A stretch of 64,000 nt of DNA from Dryococelus australis (Eukaryota; Arthropoda; Insecta; Phasmatodea; Phasmatidae): assembly GCA_029891345.1 (NCBI GenBank), contig CM056994.1:142064457-142128456 (forward strand), in the 5' to 3' direction. The notes beneath the pieces were generated by a model. That model was not told where the DNA came from and did no database searches. It saw only the letters and a program-made list of their open reading frames with translations. Made by a program: the position numbers and the translations under genes. This document shows, in pieces, positions 1 through 12,329 of the stretch (positions are counted from its first letter, which is position 1; every line of letters begins with the position of its first letter).

Positions 1-1618
1 CGCAGAATGCGCAAATGTTAGTTATTTTTCTCTGTTAGATAACTATATTTGAGCAAATAAATGGTGGATAAATCGTACAATATATAATTCACGTGATCTG
101 TTTGCATATGTATTTTATATAGGTTATACTTTTATATTTCTTGAATATTTTTACTAGGAGTGCGTGCAGTAAAACTGCATAATAACCGCAATTTGAGTAA
201 GTTCTATAATCATGTGTTTGTAACTACGATATTTTACATTGCCCCTTACCGTAAACGACTTCGGATAGCGTGTAACTGTTGAAGTGACACAAGTTAAAAT
301 GAGTGCGATCATAACAGGTAGCGCAGCGTGGCAGTTGTCTCACGATTGCCGGCGTACTCTCATTGCTCAGCCACTGACCCGTCTGTGACGGGCTACAGAC
401 GCTCGAGGGAGATGAAACTAGCTAGCGCAAAGTACGGCAGCAAATAAGCGGAGGCATAGGTACTACGCGGGATAACATATTTACACTTTGAATTTTGAGC
501 TTACAGAGTTTTGTAATTATAGAAGTAGTGCTTTTAAAAAAGGTTGTATTGTGATGGTCGTTAGCAGCAATATATTCCTATAGAATTATATTACAATCCT
601 TTCGGGGTTAAAAAATTATAGGGGAGGGGATATACATCCAGAGAGACATTCGAATGATTTCATAATCCTTCCTTTCCAAATCAAAGTAGGCTAATAAAAA
701 CAACGTGTGAAACATCGCCACAACTCACTGGTGTGCTTAGTAAAAAAGTATACAACAAAGGCATACTAGGTTAACAGAAAAAACGAAGTACTCTAAAGAT
801 GATGATGTAAGGCGTATGGGCGGGTTATAGAGAAATCTGGTAATTCACTGACGAATAAAAAAAATTGTAACGGGATTTTTAGACGAAAAACTGGAGAAAT
901 ATCTAGAAACGAGCAACTGGGAGATAAGAATATAAGAGGAAAACACTGAAGACTGAGAAGAGAAACAATTTTCGGGGAATTGACAAATTTTAATAATTAA
1001 AACAATAAGTAGGTACAAAAAATGGCAATCAAATTAAACATCGGGGGGGGGGGGGGGAGAGAAAGAATATCAAGACACGAAGGATAGTTGAATAAAATAA
1101 TTTTTTTCATTGTTATCCATATCCTATGATTTACGGATGGATGTAGATCAGTGGAGGAAAATGTTAGGCCGCAAACGACCGAAGTAAATTATAGAAATAA
1201 TAACACAAAGCAAGACATATATAATTCAAGGATTTAAATTAAAAGCTAGCATTATAGAAACAAACTCGCAATTGCAAATATATTATCACATAACGGCATC
1301 CTGTAAAGTTAAAAATATTCCTTTGTCTGATAGATAAAAGCGCCGTATTGTCTCTGGCGCGGTTTAAGACTCAGATACCTGGGCTATTTGATCTTATTTA
1401 ACTGCACGTCTGAAACGTGATGTACTATGTGTTTTCTTTGTGTACTCCAACTTGCGCCACCATTGTAATCCTTCAATTCTCCACCGTCCAAATCATATAA
1501 TTTCGCCTCAGCGGAATTGATGGCCACCCCTGCTCAGTATAGCCATTTTCGGTGAGCACAAGGAATTGCCACGATCTACACGATTTTCAATTTTTTGTGA
1601 GCAGTTTTGAGAGGAATC
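1..1618. other. AT-rich intergenic stretch, no gene seen
   Basis: No open frame of convincing coding character is visible on either strand. The only simple-sequence feature is a run of 15 G at 1043-1057. Confidence 0.5.
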
Positions 1619-2350
1619 CCATAGGCAGGTTGCTAGCAAAGGAGGCAGTTCTTCTGCTCGCGCGTAGAGCATCGTGCAAGGCTGCCCTCATTTCGGGATG
1701 ATCCGTGTTTGCTCCTCCTTTCCTTCCGCACAACTCCGCCACCGGACTTGCAGGCCCTACTGGAGCACCTAACGTTCGGAGGATAGCCTCGCTCCAGCGC
1801 GATAAATCCCCAACCCCCAGCCCCTGGAGACAAGGCCTCCAGGAAGCAGCATGTTCCAGCGGAAGACGGGGCCAGGGGACGGCTCACACCTCTGCAGCCT
1901 CACTATGATAATAGGGCGAGGGTCTGCGCCGGCAATCCCCCCGCCTTCACTGGCCAAGTGAACGAAGGGAAAAGGGCTAGGAAATAACACAGAGGAAAGA
2001 AAAAATTCAGACGAGGAGAAAGGAAGATGGGATTACGGAAAGGGAAGAAGCTGAACATCTAGAATGGGAAGCAGATACCACCCCCCCCCCCTTACCAACA
2101 ACCCGTGGTTTGCGAGGCAGCTACAGTCTCTTCTCTTGTGCTGTCGGGTGGAGCACGCATATCTTCCAACGCTACTGACGTCTTCGTGGTTCATCCCCCA
2201 TTGTTAGGATCAGGCGATAATAACCTGCGCGTGCTACTTCTGCTCTTGCAGATGCCAGTAGTCGCTGCAGCTTTACCCTATGTGAATAGGGAAATAAAGT
2301 ATTCTCGGCCTTATTCGGCTCCCCGCAGATTATTCCATGCTGTGGTTTGA
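1619..2350. other. GC-richer island of unknown nature
   Basis: Base composition rises sharply against the AT-rich flanks, and several overlapping short open frames exist on both strands. This is what GC-rich DNA with few stop codons gives by chance. None of the translations shows a domain I recognise. It could be an old CpG-rich promoter, an exon remnant or a GC-rich repeat. A C-run lies near 2081-2091. Confidence 0.3.
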
Positions 2351-5340
2351 GCGTCAAGTTTAATAGTAAAATTTAAATTAGTTTGGTCTGAGAAGGTGAT
2401 TCTTGAATGAATAAGAATGTTATAATATAAACCAATAAATGCACTTATAAAAGTAGTGGAGAAATGTTCACTGATAAAATATTAAGGCACATTAAAATTA
2501 CCTAGAAATTATCTGTATACAAGGAATTTAAGACATGGAATGGGGAAGGCAATTATATCAAGATAAATTGGTTTACATGCGTGTTAAATTATTTAGGATA
2601 GCAGCCATCGTGGTAGATATTTAGTTGAATGTCTGCATATTATTTACATATAATTAAAATACGCTGCCACCGTCGAACCCTCATAAGCCACTGAATGGCT
2701 TGTGTGCCGTGAGACCGGAAGCCTAGACCCCGAAACACACTCAAATCACTGGGTAAGGCAGTGTAGCTGTGGTTCCCTAAAAAGTTATTATAAAATAAAG
2801 TTGTTATTTATAGGTCATGTAGATTATAAACAAATGTTAGCTGTTTAAAATCTTCAAGCGAAGTTTTATTCTTCCTTACAACAATGATAAAAGAAAGGTT
2901 TACAAGATCTTAAAAAGTGGACGTTTGATGTGCGTCGACAGAAATGATTTATTAGTTGTCATCTTCAAACGTATCAATAAATTCAGCTTGCTTATGAAAC
3001 ATCTGCCGTCGATTTATCTACTAACTATTTCACCAGATTTAAGAAAACACCGGAATATGTTCAGTGGCAGTAAAGAATAAAAGATCTGCTTCATTTAAAT
3101 AGGCACACATCAATTTTCAACTGAATCATTACTGTCCGTTGCGCATGATAAATAATGACGTAATGGAAGTTCGTTTCACAATATTATTGTGTATCTTCAA
3201 GAAAGGTCGTAAACAATGCTCCGAAAGCAGAAAGTTTTTGGCTGCAATTTTTTTTCATGAATCTTTCGTGTATTCAATTGTCGTGTAGTTATAACAAGAA
3301 CTTATTGATTACTAATGAGCCGACTGTAATCTACATCGATGCAAATAAATATTAGTGATTTTAAAAGCTTTGATGGTAAGTAAGCGTTGACAATTCATTT
3401 CAACAATAACATTTGAGATGAAACCAGAAACATGTGAAACATTACCAAGACAATTGGAATGCACGAGCGACTTACCCTAGATTAGAATTCAGAAAAACTC
3501 GAATCATAAAGCTAGCTTGTATTCAACTGCATCATGGATGTAGGATTCGGATCATCAACTTCTGATGTAATCAGTGTAGTGTTTTGAATGATAGGATTCA
3601 GTAATATGGAATATTTACACGCTTATTATTTTCAAAATAAGTGTCTGAACCGCAAAAACAAATAAGTTTACATGGTTTGCCATAACGCAATTTGCGTGAA
3701 AAATTTTGACAGAAATGGAATGATTTGTTTCCGAGATGTGAGTAGGACACTTTTGATTAATCGGATGAACCCATTGATATCAAATTGTTTGAAAGGGTTA
3801 ATCCTTAATCCTAGTTTACTCCTATGAAAAATTGAAAGGATTAAATGTATTGAAAGGGTTAGATTTATTTAAAGGGTTCAATGTATTGAAAGCATTAATT
3901 TATAATCAGATAACATTTTTTTAAATACTTTTTTATTTTGTATTTATTTTTCTTTCCTTTTGTGGGGATCTCAGTACAAAGGTTGTCGCTGTGGTGGCCT
4001 GGAAGTGACTGACCAAATTGGTGGGTTGCAATGTGTTATGTAGGTGTTGAGTTGAGTGCAAGAGTATTTAGAGTGAAATTTTTCTTATTATTTTTTAAAT
4101 TAAGATATATTTGCAGGGATGTAGATTGTTGAGAGGCGATTGTTACGAATATATTTAACAAACAAGAGAAATTCAGACTCTTTAAACGAGCTCTACATAT
4201 GAATATATTACTCATCGAATCGCAAATTTCAAACGACTATGTGAATACAAGTGCAATTACTTCAGTATAGATTTTCAAATAACATGATTTTATTACCCCG
4301 AGCTTAGAAATATAATTTACAGAAGAGAGAATTTTAAATACGTAAATAACATCTGGTATCAACAAGTGCAAACTCTCAAAATGATGACTATTATGTGAGT
4401 GTGTAATTAACAATCTACAGCAAAATGTCCCTATAAATTATATGAATAAGATATATATGATGCATCTTGCACATACCTTACACGTCAATCTGCCTCTGAG
4501 ACTGGCAAGCAGGAACATAATCCACATGTAAAAACAAATTAATTGATTAAGATGCGTAATAAGATTGCATCTCTCTAAAAAACATCTGTCCGGCTGCGAA
4601 CTCATTGAAGCACTGAGTCGATCTTACATCGAGAGCCTGACAAAATAAACGTGGATCATGTTTGGAAGCTTACAAACGACTGAGGTTAAAGCTAGTCGTA
4701 AATAGATGTGAATATGATTTTCATGAAAACTGGATAAAAATTATGTTTATGACACACATACTAATATATAAATTAGACTAGTTGAATTTTAAACAGATAC
4801 AATAGAAAAACACATACTGAAATGGTTGCAGGAGCTCCCTGACAACACATCTGACAACCCCGGAGATCACTCTGTAAATGAGTGTATCATATGTGGTGCA
4901 CATCCTTATATACGTGTAGCGAGGCCGGCATTTTAAAAGCAACTGAGTTGAAATTAACTTCTGATAGAACCTATTTCCCTACTATTAAAGATTTTATTCA
5001 TCCTAAAAGTATGTAAATGTATAAAAGTGAATTATTTAAAAAATAATGTACATAGTACAAATTCTTTTCCATTGGGTCTGGTAATAGAGGGCACTTGTGA
5101 ACCCAAATGTTGTGTTGAAAATCAACACAAGAAGTGTCTACCAAACACATAAATGGTGTTTACATGATAAACGCACTATCACACAAAAAATATTTTTCCC
5201 CATAAATTAAAAAACAGTTTCCTTGTAACATAGTTTTATATTAAAACATGTAAATTATAAAATCTTAATTGCACCTACCACACTTCGAAGCCTGGTGAAG
5301 TCGAGAGATCCAGTGTTGTGTCTATACAGCATGAGGATTG
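2351..5340. other. AT-rich intergenic stretch, no gene seen
   Basis: No supported gene. A small cluster of imperfect repeats of the type GAAAGGGTTA, mixed with TGTATTGAAAG, lies at about 3790-3900. Confidence 0.45.
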
Positions 5341-5404
5341 GTGAGGTACTAAGATGGCGGAAGCCAACATGAAACCCTCTCATCACTCTACCTAAGGCCA
5401 ACTA

Positions 5405-5675
5405 CTACAGACCTCCCTACACCCCCACCTCCAGCCCTTGCCAGAGCGACGTGTCCCATGGTTACTCACTTCTCTGCCCTCGATTGTCATTTTTTTGGCA
5501 CTAAGGCAAAATGGTGGCGACTGGATTCAGGGGTGCAGATAGCTCTCGAGATCCTGCACCCCCATCCCTACCTCCCACCTTCACCCCTCACCAGATCAAC
5601 ATGTCCTGGCATCATTCACCTGTCTTCCCCAATTGTAAATTTCTCGCCACTGCAGCAAGATGTTCAGAGGGATGT
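5405..5675. repeat. Two-copy tandem repeat, period about 138 bp
   Basis: A CA/CT-rich block followed by a CATGTCC/CGTGTCC motif, a TCACTT/TCACCT stretch, a T-run, and GCAAAATGG/GCAAGATG occurs from about 5415 and again from about 5553. The short open frames spanning it (5458-5841 and 5660-5896) follow from this composition and carry no recognisable domain. Confidence 0.5.
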
Positions 5676-6239
5676 GGCCCGAGGTTATGAACCCATATCA
5701 TCCATCCCATCTCTACTCCAGAAGTTGTCTTCGCCAGAAATACCAGTTCTTCTCCAAGGCTACGCAACACCAGCCCAGAGTGCATTTTTTTTTGGATGTC
5801 TCGAGAGGTGGCCTGTCCACACAGCCAGCCCTCACTGCTGATCCAAGGTCACACCAGAGCCTTGCATATTCCCAGCAAATTCAAATTTTTATATGAAACT
5901 CCCACGGATGAAATTTTATGTCCCTGAAATAAAGTTTCTTTTATCCCCGAAATAATCCCCAGATTTAAAATTGCAACAAGTGTATATATATATGAATCAA
6001 GCAAGCTATGACTAGAATAAAAAATCACACAGAAATACAAGACATATTTGATTCACCAGTTAACAATGTTTTTTTTTATTACAAGTATTGAAATAAAAAG
6101 TTTATTTATTGGTCCAGCCCACAAAGATAGGAATTTAACATGTAGATTTTCTTAGCCATAATTTTTTGGACACTACTATCATAAAGGAAAAATAATATAA
6201 TCATGCAAAAGATTAATATTCTACGTTAAATAATAATTA

Positions 6240-6830
6240 GTTCCAAATTTATTTGGCAAAGGCAGTCGACTACAGCGACGTGTTTTTAAAAAAGTTATGG
6301 AAACGAGTAATTCTAAAACCTCGTGGACAATACCAGGCAACGGATAGCCGAGAATCGAGTATGATTGGGGAGCGAGCGAAAATTAGGTCTCTAGAACCAA
6401 TGAGGGTGAAGGGAAGCAAGTATGGAGCAGTGCTGGACCGGGACGCGTGCGGGCGAGTGATATACACAGGACGGAGCAGGCGAGGGAATGTGAGGATGGT
6501 TAAGAAAAGCACCGCTGCCTGCATTGTGCACCACTATCGATACCCGCCCACACCCATCCGCTCGTTAACCTTCCCTTTGGCTGTAGAGCCTGGTGTTGCA
6601 TCCATGCATGTGCGACAGCAAAATAACTTTCCCCATCTCTCGGCCCCCGCCCCACCCTAAATCATCACTCCAAGACATGGATTCCCAGCCTGCAACTCGC
6701 CTACACTTTATAAAGTCATTTTCCTTGATCTGCCTCTTCTTGCCTGCTTTACAAAGACATTTTACATTTGGAGCAAGCGGTCTGCGTTTACAATATTTCA
6801 TAGAATTTTAAGCCCAGCTGAAATGTAATT
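6240..6830. other. Moderately GC-rich stretch, no supported gene
   Basis: An open frame of 135 codons on the plus strand (6253-6660) starts at TTG rather than ATG and overlaps an 84-codon frame on the other strand. Neither protein has a recognisable domain. I treat both as chance frames. Confidence 0.3.
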
Positions 6831-7689
6831 TTTGTGAGAGAAAAATATTACATCTTTATGGGCTTTTTTTTTAATTTTTAAATCTTACGCCATCAAATTA
6901 GTGTACTCTGTAAAAATAGTTTACACCACAAAATTTTAAAATTTAAACCCGATTATCTTATAAAAAGTTTTTAGCACGGGGCATACTATTTTGTTCTCTT
7001 AAAATTAACTCATTTCCAAGAACTGTATCATTACAAATAAAGAAATATTACCTAACACAAACAATTATGAAACCCAGAAATGTATTCCGATGAACTATCC
7101 ATCACTCTAACATTAATGAATTTAAATGCGATCAATTACCTCACAATAGAATAAAACCACGAAATACCATAGAAATCTAATCCGAGAAATAAATTCTGGG
7201 AAACATTAGTCATGTTCTAAGAAATATATCACTTTACAAATACATTCTGCTGTAAAATTCCGCAACATTTTATCCCAATACCAATAAATAGAACATCAAA
7301 TACAATTAATTACGTCACATTTAAAGGAATAAAATGCAACGGAATACCACCTAAGTAAATGAATTATAAAATGTACCAAAAACAACAAATTCACACCTAA
7401 ATGCGAATTCCCAATAAAATGATTATATCACGGATACCAATTGAATTACATATAATATGTAAGGGGTTATTACCTAAATGTGAATGATGTCACAATTAGA
7501 ACGTTTTAACCACATTGGATTACCATTTAAATGCTAATTTAATCAACAAGGGGATTGATTACATAATGAATAGTACACCCAATCACCAACCAGAGGTGAA
7601 AAAAAAAACATAAAATAATATTTCAAATATTTAATTTTGTATTATAATTTGACTAATATATTACAATATTTTAAGGTCTAAATTTTTAA
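6831..7689. other. AT-rich flank of the Maverick/Polinton relic
   Basis: No gene. The stretch is built of loosely similar short phrases (for example AATACCA, ATCAATTACxTCAC, GGAATAAAA) recurring between 7060 and 7560. It may be the decayed terminal region of the neighbouring element, but no terminal inverted repeat could be matched to the other side by eye. Confidence 0.3.
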
Positions 7690-8510
7690 CCGACAAGTCA
7701 TGTGCTTTTGAGAACCTCCCCCCGAACCAAGGAAATATATATTTTTCTTTTAATGATTTCATCAAGCAAATATTCATTTGGAGAAGTAACTTTTTGCAAT
7801 TCATGTTCGTAAAATCCATCTTTTCCATGTTCACCGTCATATGTTTTTAGGTAATACGCTCTGGGATATGTTTGTCCAATTGAATTAATTGTAAATATTT
7901 CAAAATACTAATTCACCATAATTTTTTTCTCAAATAATCCTGTCTGCTTCGAGATATGTATAAATTCCCCAACAATGAACTTTGGTATTATTTTGTCGAT
8001 GATATTAACATTATTATAAATAGTTATCATTAAACTATTATCTGTAACTTCTTTAGGAGTCATCTTGATAGCTCTATGATATCTGGAAATATAAAATCCA
8101 ATGTATTTCAGGCATAACGTCAACCCATTTGTAAGTCCCCTTGATGTGAGATGTTTATATATTAACTGTTTAATCGATTCGTTGTTATGTTCTACAACAC
8201 TGATTTTAAGCTCCGAATATGTTGCGTAATGATTATTACCTTATTCGGTCATTAGTTTCCAGAATGGTGTAGAAAAAAATTCAAATCCTCTGTCGGTTTG
8301 ATGCGAATTGAAAATTCTCTCTTTCAAAACGATCTAGATTGCATTGCCAACCTGTTTCCCAGTTTGGTTTTTCAAAGGTATATACGAATCGGCTAGAAAA
8401 AGATAATTTAAACCATGAGTATTAGCTCTTTTTCTAGGATATCTTATCCTTGCAGGAGCATGAAGCTTTTGAGCAATCTTACTAAACTTCATTGGTAATA
8501 TAACCAACCT
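7690..8510 (-). pseudogene. Polinton-type DDE integrase, degraded
   Basis: Reading the minus strand from about 8505 downwards, the frames show in order a basic RYPRKR stretch, an ADS at the first catalytic aspartate position, QTDRG with the second aspartate (about 8300), and TYSELK then SVVE with the catalytic glutamate (about 8220-8170). The C-terminal region resembles the chromodomain-like tail of these integrases, with KFIVGEFIHIS and a FYEHELQKVTSP element (about 7990-7750). The stretch between the first aspartate and the TGK motif looks about 25 residues shorter than in family members, so part of the catalytic core is deleted. In-frame stops and frame changes are present throughout. Family members insert the linear element into the host genome. 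Confidence 0.85.
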
Positions 8511-9241
8511 CCTTCAACTCCTCAATATTAGAAAAAATTTCGTTTGTATGTGAATTATTCCCAGACTCTCTCGAAGCGATGAGAATTTCCAATCTATCGA
8601 CTAATTCATTAGGATTATTCCAATATACAGGTGAAATGTGGTCGCCAATTTCATTTTTATATATTCAACTTCCGACTATATCCCCTATCACATGTATTTT
8701 CGGGTGGTTCTCATCCCCTTAACGAATGGTAGCCTTCGCTCGACGAATAAGTTCTTTATATTTATTTCAATCAGTATCAGAATAACCATTTGGAACATTT
8801 TAAAACAATAATTCAAACAATCCATGACTTACATCAGTTACATAATCACCTATTTTAATTTTTTTGTGAGGCAAAAACGTAATTACCGAATCTCCCAGCA
8901 CGAACGAAACGTTATCATGTCGATAAACACCAAATGTCGTATCAAATCTAGAAAAAGACTGTTTTAAAGCTAAATAACATTGTTTTAAATGAGAAAGGGT
9001 TTGCTATTTACTCTTCTTTGTTAAAGCTTTACCTTTCATTTTAATTGCAAAAGCTGTCTCATTAGGTTTATTCAACACGGAATGCAATTTATCCATTCTG
9101 CTCTTAACAGGTTTAAATATTTCTTCTTTAAAAACATCCCATTTTATACAATTTCGTTTGGCTTGTAAATATTTTTCCTTCGCAGTTATAATCACATAAA
9201 GTTATATCAACTTTATGAAATTTCGAAGCAGAGGCCGACAT
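8490..9241 (-). pseudogene. Polinton-associated 'DTTFGVYR' protein (DUF8207-like), degraded
   Basis: The minus strand shows an ATG near 9241 followed by a charged N-terminal region (an open frame of 63 codons at 9004-9195 with KEKYLQAKRNCIKW and FKPVKSRMDKL). Next come DTTFGVYRHD (about 8946-8915), VLGDSVITF, and a HGLFELLF stretch. This order matches a protein that recurs beside integrase genes in arthropod Maverick/Polinton elements. I recall its domain as DUF8207; the name is from memory and unchecked, and its function is unknown to me. It lies directly upstream of the integrase in the same direction. Two or more stops and at least one frameshift break it. Confidence 0.6.
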
Positions 9242-9270
9242 GTTTTGATTATGTTATATTCAATATATAT

Positions 9271-9853
9271 ATATATATTAAATAAATCAATGCTTTCTAA
9301 CTGGTGTAGTGGGTCGATTACTTTAAGATTTTTCAATCTTATAGATTTTACTTAAAACAACATCTAATTTTGTTAAAGTGTTTTTTCTCAAATCTGTTTG
9401 CGTAAATAAACCAATAGTAGTGCTTACCACTTCATTAATTTCAAACACTTAAATTTTCTTGCATTTCTGCAAGTTGTGTTGTAAAACAATGTTGGTCATA
9501 TCGTTAAAATCCTTACTAAATTAATTTTAATATTTTTATATTCTGTATTCATTACTCTGCAAATCAGAGCTAGTATTGCTTAAAATGTTTGCAATTTCAC
9601 TGGTGTTTTTATACACATTATTATTCAAATATACTAAGTATATTATCGTTTGATTGCAATTTAAACATGTAGGGTCTAATAGTGTCTAAGTCTTCCCCAT
9701 AATGTTTATTTGCCACAGCACTATCTTTCACAGCCATACCCATATTAGGTAATATATGTCCGTTCAAATCACAATACCCATCGCGATTTTTGGTTAGACA
9801 GCTATTGTGATGATTGTGTTTTATATGGCTATGTCCAAACTTTGAAATACTAA
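9271..9853 (-). pseudogene. Fibre-like coiled protein of the Polinton, degraded
   Basis: Within the C-terminal part of the 9621-10232 minus frame the translation changes character. It reads SHIKHNHHNSC, then DLNGHILPNMG, then VANKHYGEDLD. The LPNMG...NK.Y pattern resembles a short element in fibre or trimerisation-type proteins of phages and in a coiled protein found downstream of the ATPase in arthropod Polintons. The following sequence down to about 9271 is rich in K, L, I and N in several frames, as expected for a decayed coiled coil. Assignment is by pattern memory and position only. Confidence 0.4.
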
Positions 9854-10500
9854 TTTTTTTCGCCTGGAAGTATAAAACTGTCCAAACCAGACCTATACCT
9901 GTCTTTATATAGGGGAAGTGTTTGTATAACCACAAAAAAATATATATTTTTCTTTCCAACAGTAAAAACACATCTTTAAACCTTGTCAATATCATATCTC
10001 CTGTAACATGATCATTGTAAATGTGTTGCAGAATCATATTATCCATTTTAAACACAATTACCATATTTGCTTTGTCACATAAATGATATTTTTGGTATAT
10101 GTGCATAACTTTGCGATAGAGAAAAATAATCAACATTTGAATGTCAACCAAAACTGAAATATTGCTGTATTTCACCCTGTGGTTCACACCAAACGTCGTC
10201 AAAAATAAATAATGAATTGGGTAATGCATCATTCAGAGGCACTACATCATCTTTATTTGTAAAAGGGAAATATCGGATTCCATCAAATAACAACAAAAAG
10301 GTCGCTAATCATTGATATTTCTCTTGGTATATTGTTTTAGAAAATCCTAATGCATTTTCAAATTTGAGACCATTCGGATACTCCTACAGCGACATAATAA
10401 CACAAATTTTTTCAATATTAAGAAGGCCCGATTATTACACAGCGTATATTTGATGGTGAAAGAATGCCATGTTGCTGTTAAATTATGTTTTCTTTCGTAT
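9854..10500 (-). pseudogene. A32-like DNA packaging ATPase of the Polinton, degraded
   Basis: On the minus strand an IIGPS remnant at about 10435-10421 marks the Walker A region, now followed by stops. A strong Walker B element, LFIFDDVW, lies at about 10213-10190. Downstream come SLSQSYAHIPK (about 10130-10095) and HIYNDHVTGDM (about 10029-9997), both typical of the FtsK/HerA-type packaging ATPases of Mavericks and related viruses. The Walker B motif and the HIYNDH motif are in different frames, so at least one frameshift separates them. Family members load genomic DNA into the capsid. The gene heads the minus-strand block and diverges from the PLA2 frame. Confidence 0.8.
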
Positions 10501-10644
10501 TTACAATTACCAGAAGATGGAAATTTTGTTTTATAACCTTCATTACTGCACAATTACACAGTATTATGTAATGCACTAACGTAACTTACTAATGTAAAAC
10601 TATAAATGTTGATCTATATATAGGTTCACGTTTATTTGAAAACA
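10501..10644. promoter_or_regulatory. Divergent spacer between the two Polinton gene blocks
   Basis: This AT-rich gap separates the start of the minus-strand ATPase from the plus-strand PLA2 frame. By position it would have carried the divergent promoters of the original element. No specific promoter motif can be defended. Confidence 0.3.
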
Positions 10645-11034
10645 ATGGCTCATACTAAATGTATCAAAAAAGGACACTCTGTATTGAATACTTTGATTAA
10701 TAAAATACAATTTTAATTACATTTACTGAAATACAATTATTGCGGACCAAGTACTAAATATGCAAAACGTTTCACACAGAACAATTAAGTAATAAACTCT
10801 TCCGATAATGTGATTAAAGAACACGATATAGTGTATAATCAAACAAACAATATGAAAGGAAGACACATAGACGATACAATTCTAGCTGATAAAGCAGCAA
10901 ATATAAGGTAGCATCCATCTGCATATATAGGTGAAAGGCTTGGATCTTGGGTTGTTGATAAAGTTATGTTCTCGAAGGTGAAGAGAGGCATGGGCCTAAA
11001 ACATAAAACTATCAGAAAAACAAAGAAAGAATGA
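10645..11034 (+). pseudogene. Phospholipase A2-like domain protein of the Polinton, degraded
   Basis: A single reading frame from an ATG at 10645 to a stop at 11032-11034 (about 130 codons) is interrupted by in-frame stops at 10714, 10786 and 10909 but has no frameshift. It shows KKGHSVLNTLINK near the start, CGPSTKYAKRF (from 10741) equivalent to the calcium-loop region, and KEHDIVYN (from 10816) with the catalytic His-Asp pair. RHIDDTILADKA follows (from 10861), and a basic tail ends the frame. This order matches the small PLA2 domains of parvovirus VP1 and of some Polinton/adintovirus proteins, where they help particles breach membranes. It is the first plus-strand frame after the divergent spacer. 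Confidence 0.82.
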
Positions 11035-11234
11035 ATCATAACAATAATATTTCCTCCATTAACAGCTCTTGGATCAATCCTCGGCGGGATTCAGTGATTA
11101 ATAGAGCAGTACACTCAAAAGGTAAAGGAATGTATTTGAAACCCTATAAAGTTGGACATGGACAAAATCCTCCAAATGTGGATAAAAATGCAGAAAGTCC
11201 TAAACAGTCTTCCAAAACTTGCATTAAAAATTAA
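11031..11234 (+). pseudogene. pVI/pX-like leader protein of the Polinton, degraded
   Basis: Two overlapping frames share the signal. One gives a hydrophobic, glycine-containing PPLTALGSILGGI segment from about 11054. The other (67 codons from an ATG at 11031) gives GKGMYLKPYKVGHG near 11130-11170. In intact Polintons a hydrophobic or amphipathic segment followed by a GxGLYLxPYKxG repeat precedes the protease. The family resembles adenovirus minor core or capsid proteins that are protease substrates. The frame change between the two motifs shows the gene is broken. Confidence 0.6.
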
Positions 11235-11568
11235 CATGTTAACGTATTTGTAAAGAAAGTATGTATTCCCTATTTCCGAGGTGTGTATATGAGAGACGAT
11301 TTACAAAAGAAAGGCAGTCTTTATAAATGTATGATTGTTAATTTATATTCGAAAACATGAAGGAATGCATTGGGTTGCATTAATTAAAAATGTAAATCAA
11401 TCATTGTTATATGACTGTGCTGGCGATTTACTTCCTCCAATTGAAATACGCAATAATTAAAAAAAAACACACAGTTAAGGTATACTTAAAAAACGGATCA
11501 ATTACGAAATTCAACCAGTTGCGGACATTTATGTTTATGTTTTTCGCCTATAAATAGGTTATATAAAT
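11235..11568 (+). pseudogene. Adenain-like cysteine protease of the Polinton, degraded
   Basis: Three motifs appear in order but in more than one frame. PYFRGVYMRDD is at about 11268-11300. GMHWVAL is at about 11362-11382, with the histidine of the catalytic site, and is followed by YDCAGDLLPP (about 11409-11438). CGHLCLCF (11520-11543) holds the expected nucleophilic cysteine, and its frame ends with a stop at 11566-11568. The order and spacing match Maverick/Polinton maturation proteases related to adenovirus adenain. Stops between the motifs and frame changes show it is inactive. Confidence 0.8.
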
Positions 11569-11596
11569 AATTGTAATAGTAAAACATATTAATAAT

Positions 11597-12234
11597 ATGT
11601 CTATCACATTGATAATCAGTGAGAATTCGTCGCAATTGCATGCTGTATATTTCACTGCATTGGAGTTACATTGAGAATGGCAAATGAGTCTAATAGAATT
11701 CGTTACTTACAACAGCATCCCAAACATTAATATGCATAGCCAATTATTTATGGCTTATATTGGTGAAAAACATACAATATTGTGATACCTGTAGGATCTG
11801 AGGAGTTGGATGACTAAGAAACATTCATAAAAGCGGCATTACCTGAAGATGTACATTTACGATTATGTGCAAATCCAAATATATTGACTAGTGCGATGTT
11901 TAGTAATGTTGATATCGATTTCTTGGAAAACAATTCAATTACAAATATGTTGGGTTATGAACGCAGTGTATATCCAGCTTATAAATTACACGAATCATCA
12001 AAATATATTGTCTGTAAATGTATGTCGTATAAATGTTAATGTTGTAGGCAGTTCGTATTTGAATGGAAAAACGACAAATAGTATATATGAAATCATGTGT
12101 GGTGTAGCTCCAGGACATAAAAGTATTGGAAAATCTAATACATTGATATATCTTCTAGTAATGTGAATCGCATTGATGAAATAGTTGTTACAATTGTCTA
12201 TCAAGATGGAAAACTTTTATATTTTATAAATTAA
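11597..12234 (+). pseudogene. Penton-like minor capsid protein of the Polinton, degraded
   Basis: An ATG at 11597 opens a frame beginning MSITLIISENSS and containing AVYFTALELH before a stop. A second frame shows VTYNSIPNIN near 11700-11730, a hallmark of the N-terminal jelly roll of Polinton minor capsid proteins. A third region near 12170-12234 reads RIDEIVVTIVYQDG and ends at a TAA (12232-12234), like the C-terminus of this family. The middle is spread over two frames with several stops. The protein would occupy the capsid vertices. It sits between the protease and the major capsid gene, the usual Polinton order. Confidence 0.72.
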
Positions 12235-12329
12235 TAAATAATGTTCGTTTACTTTTTAAAAAGTTATATGAACAGTTTCATTCCATTGCACACTACAATC
12301 ATAATGGTTATTGAGTACAATATTAATTT

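Noticed and set aside
1633..2357. Several overlapping frames in the GC-rich island
   Set aside because: Frames on both strands of equal length with no domain are expected from low stop density.
6253..6660. 135-codon plus-strand frame
   Set aside because: Starts at TTG, overlaps an opposite-strand frame of similar length, and carries no domain.
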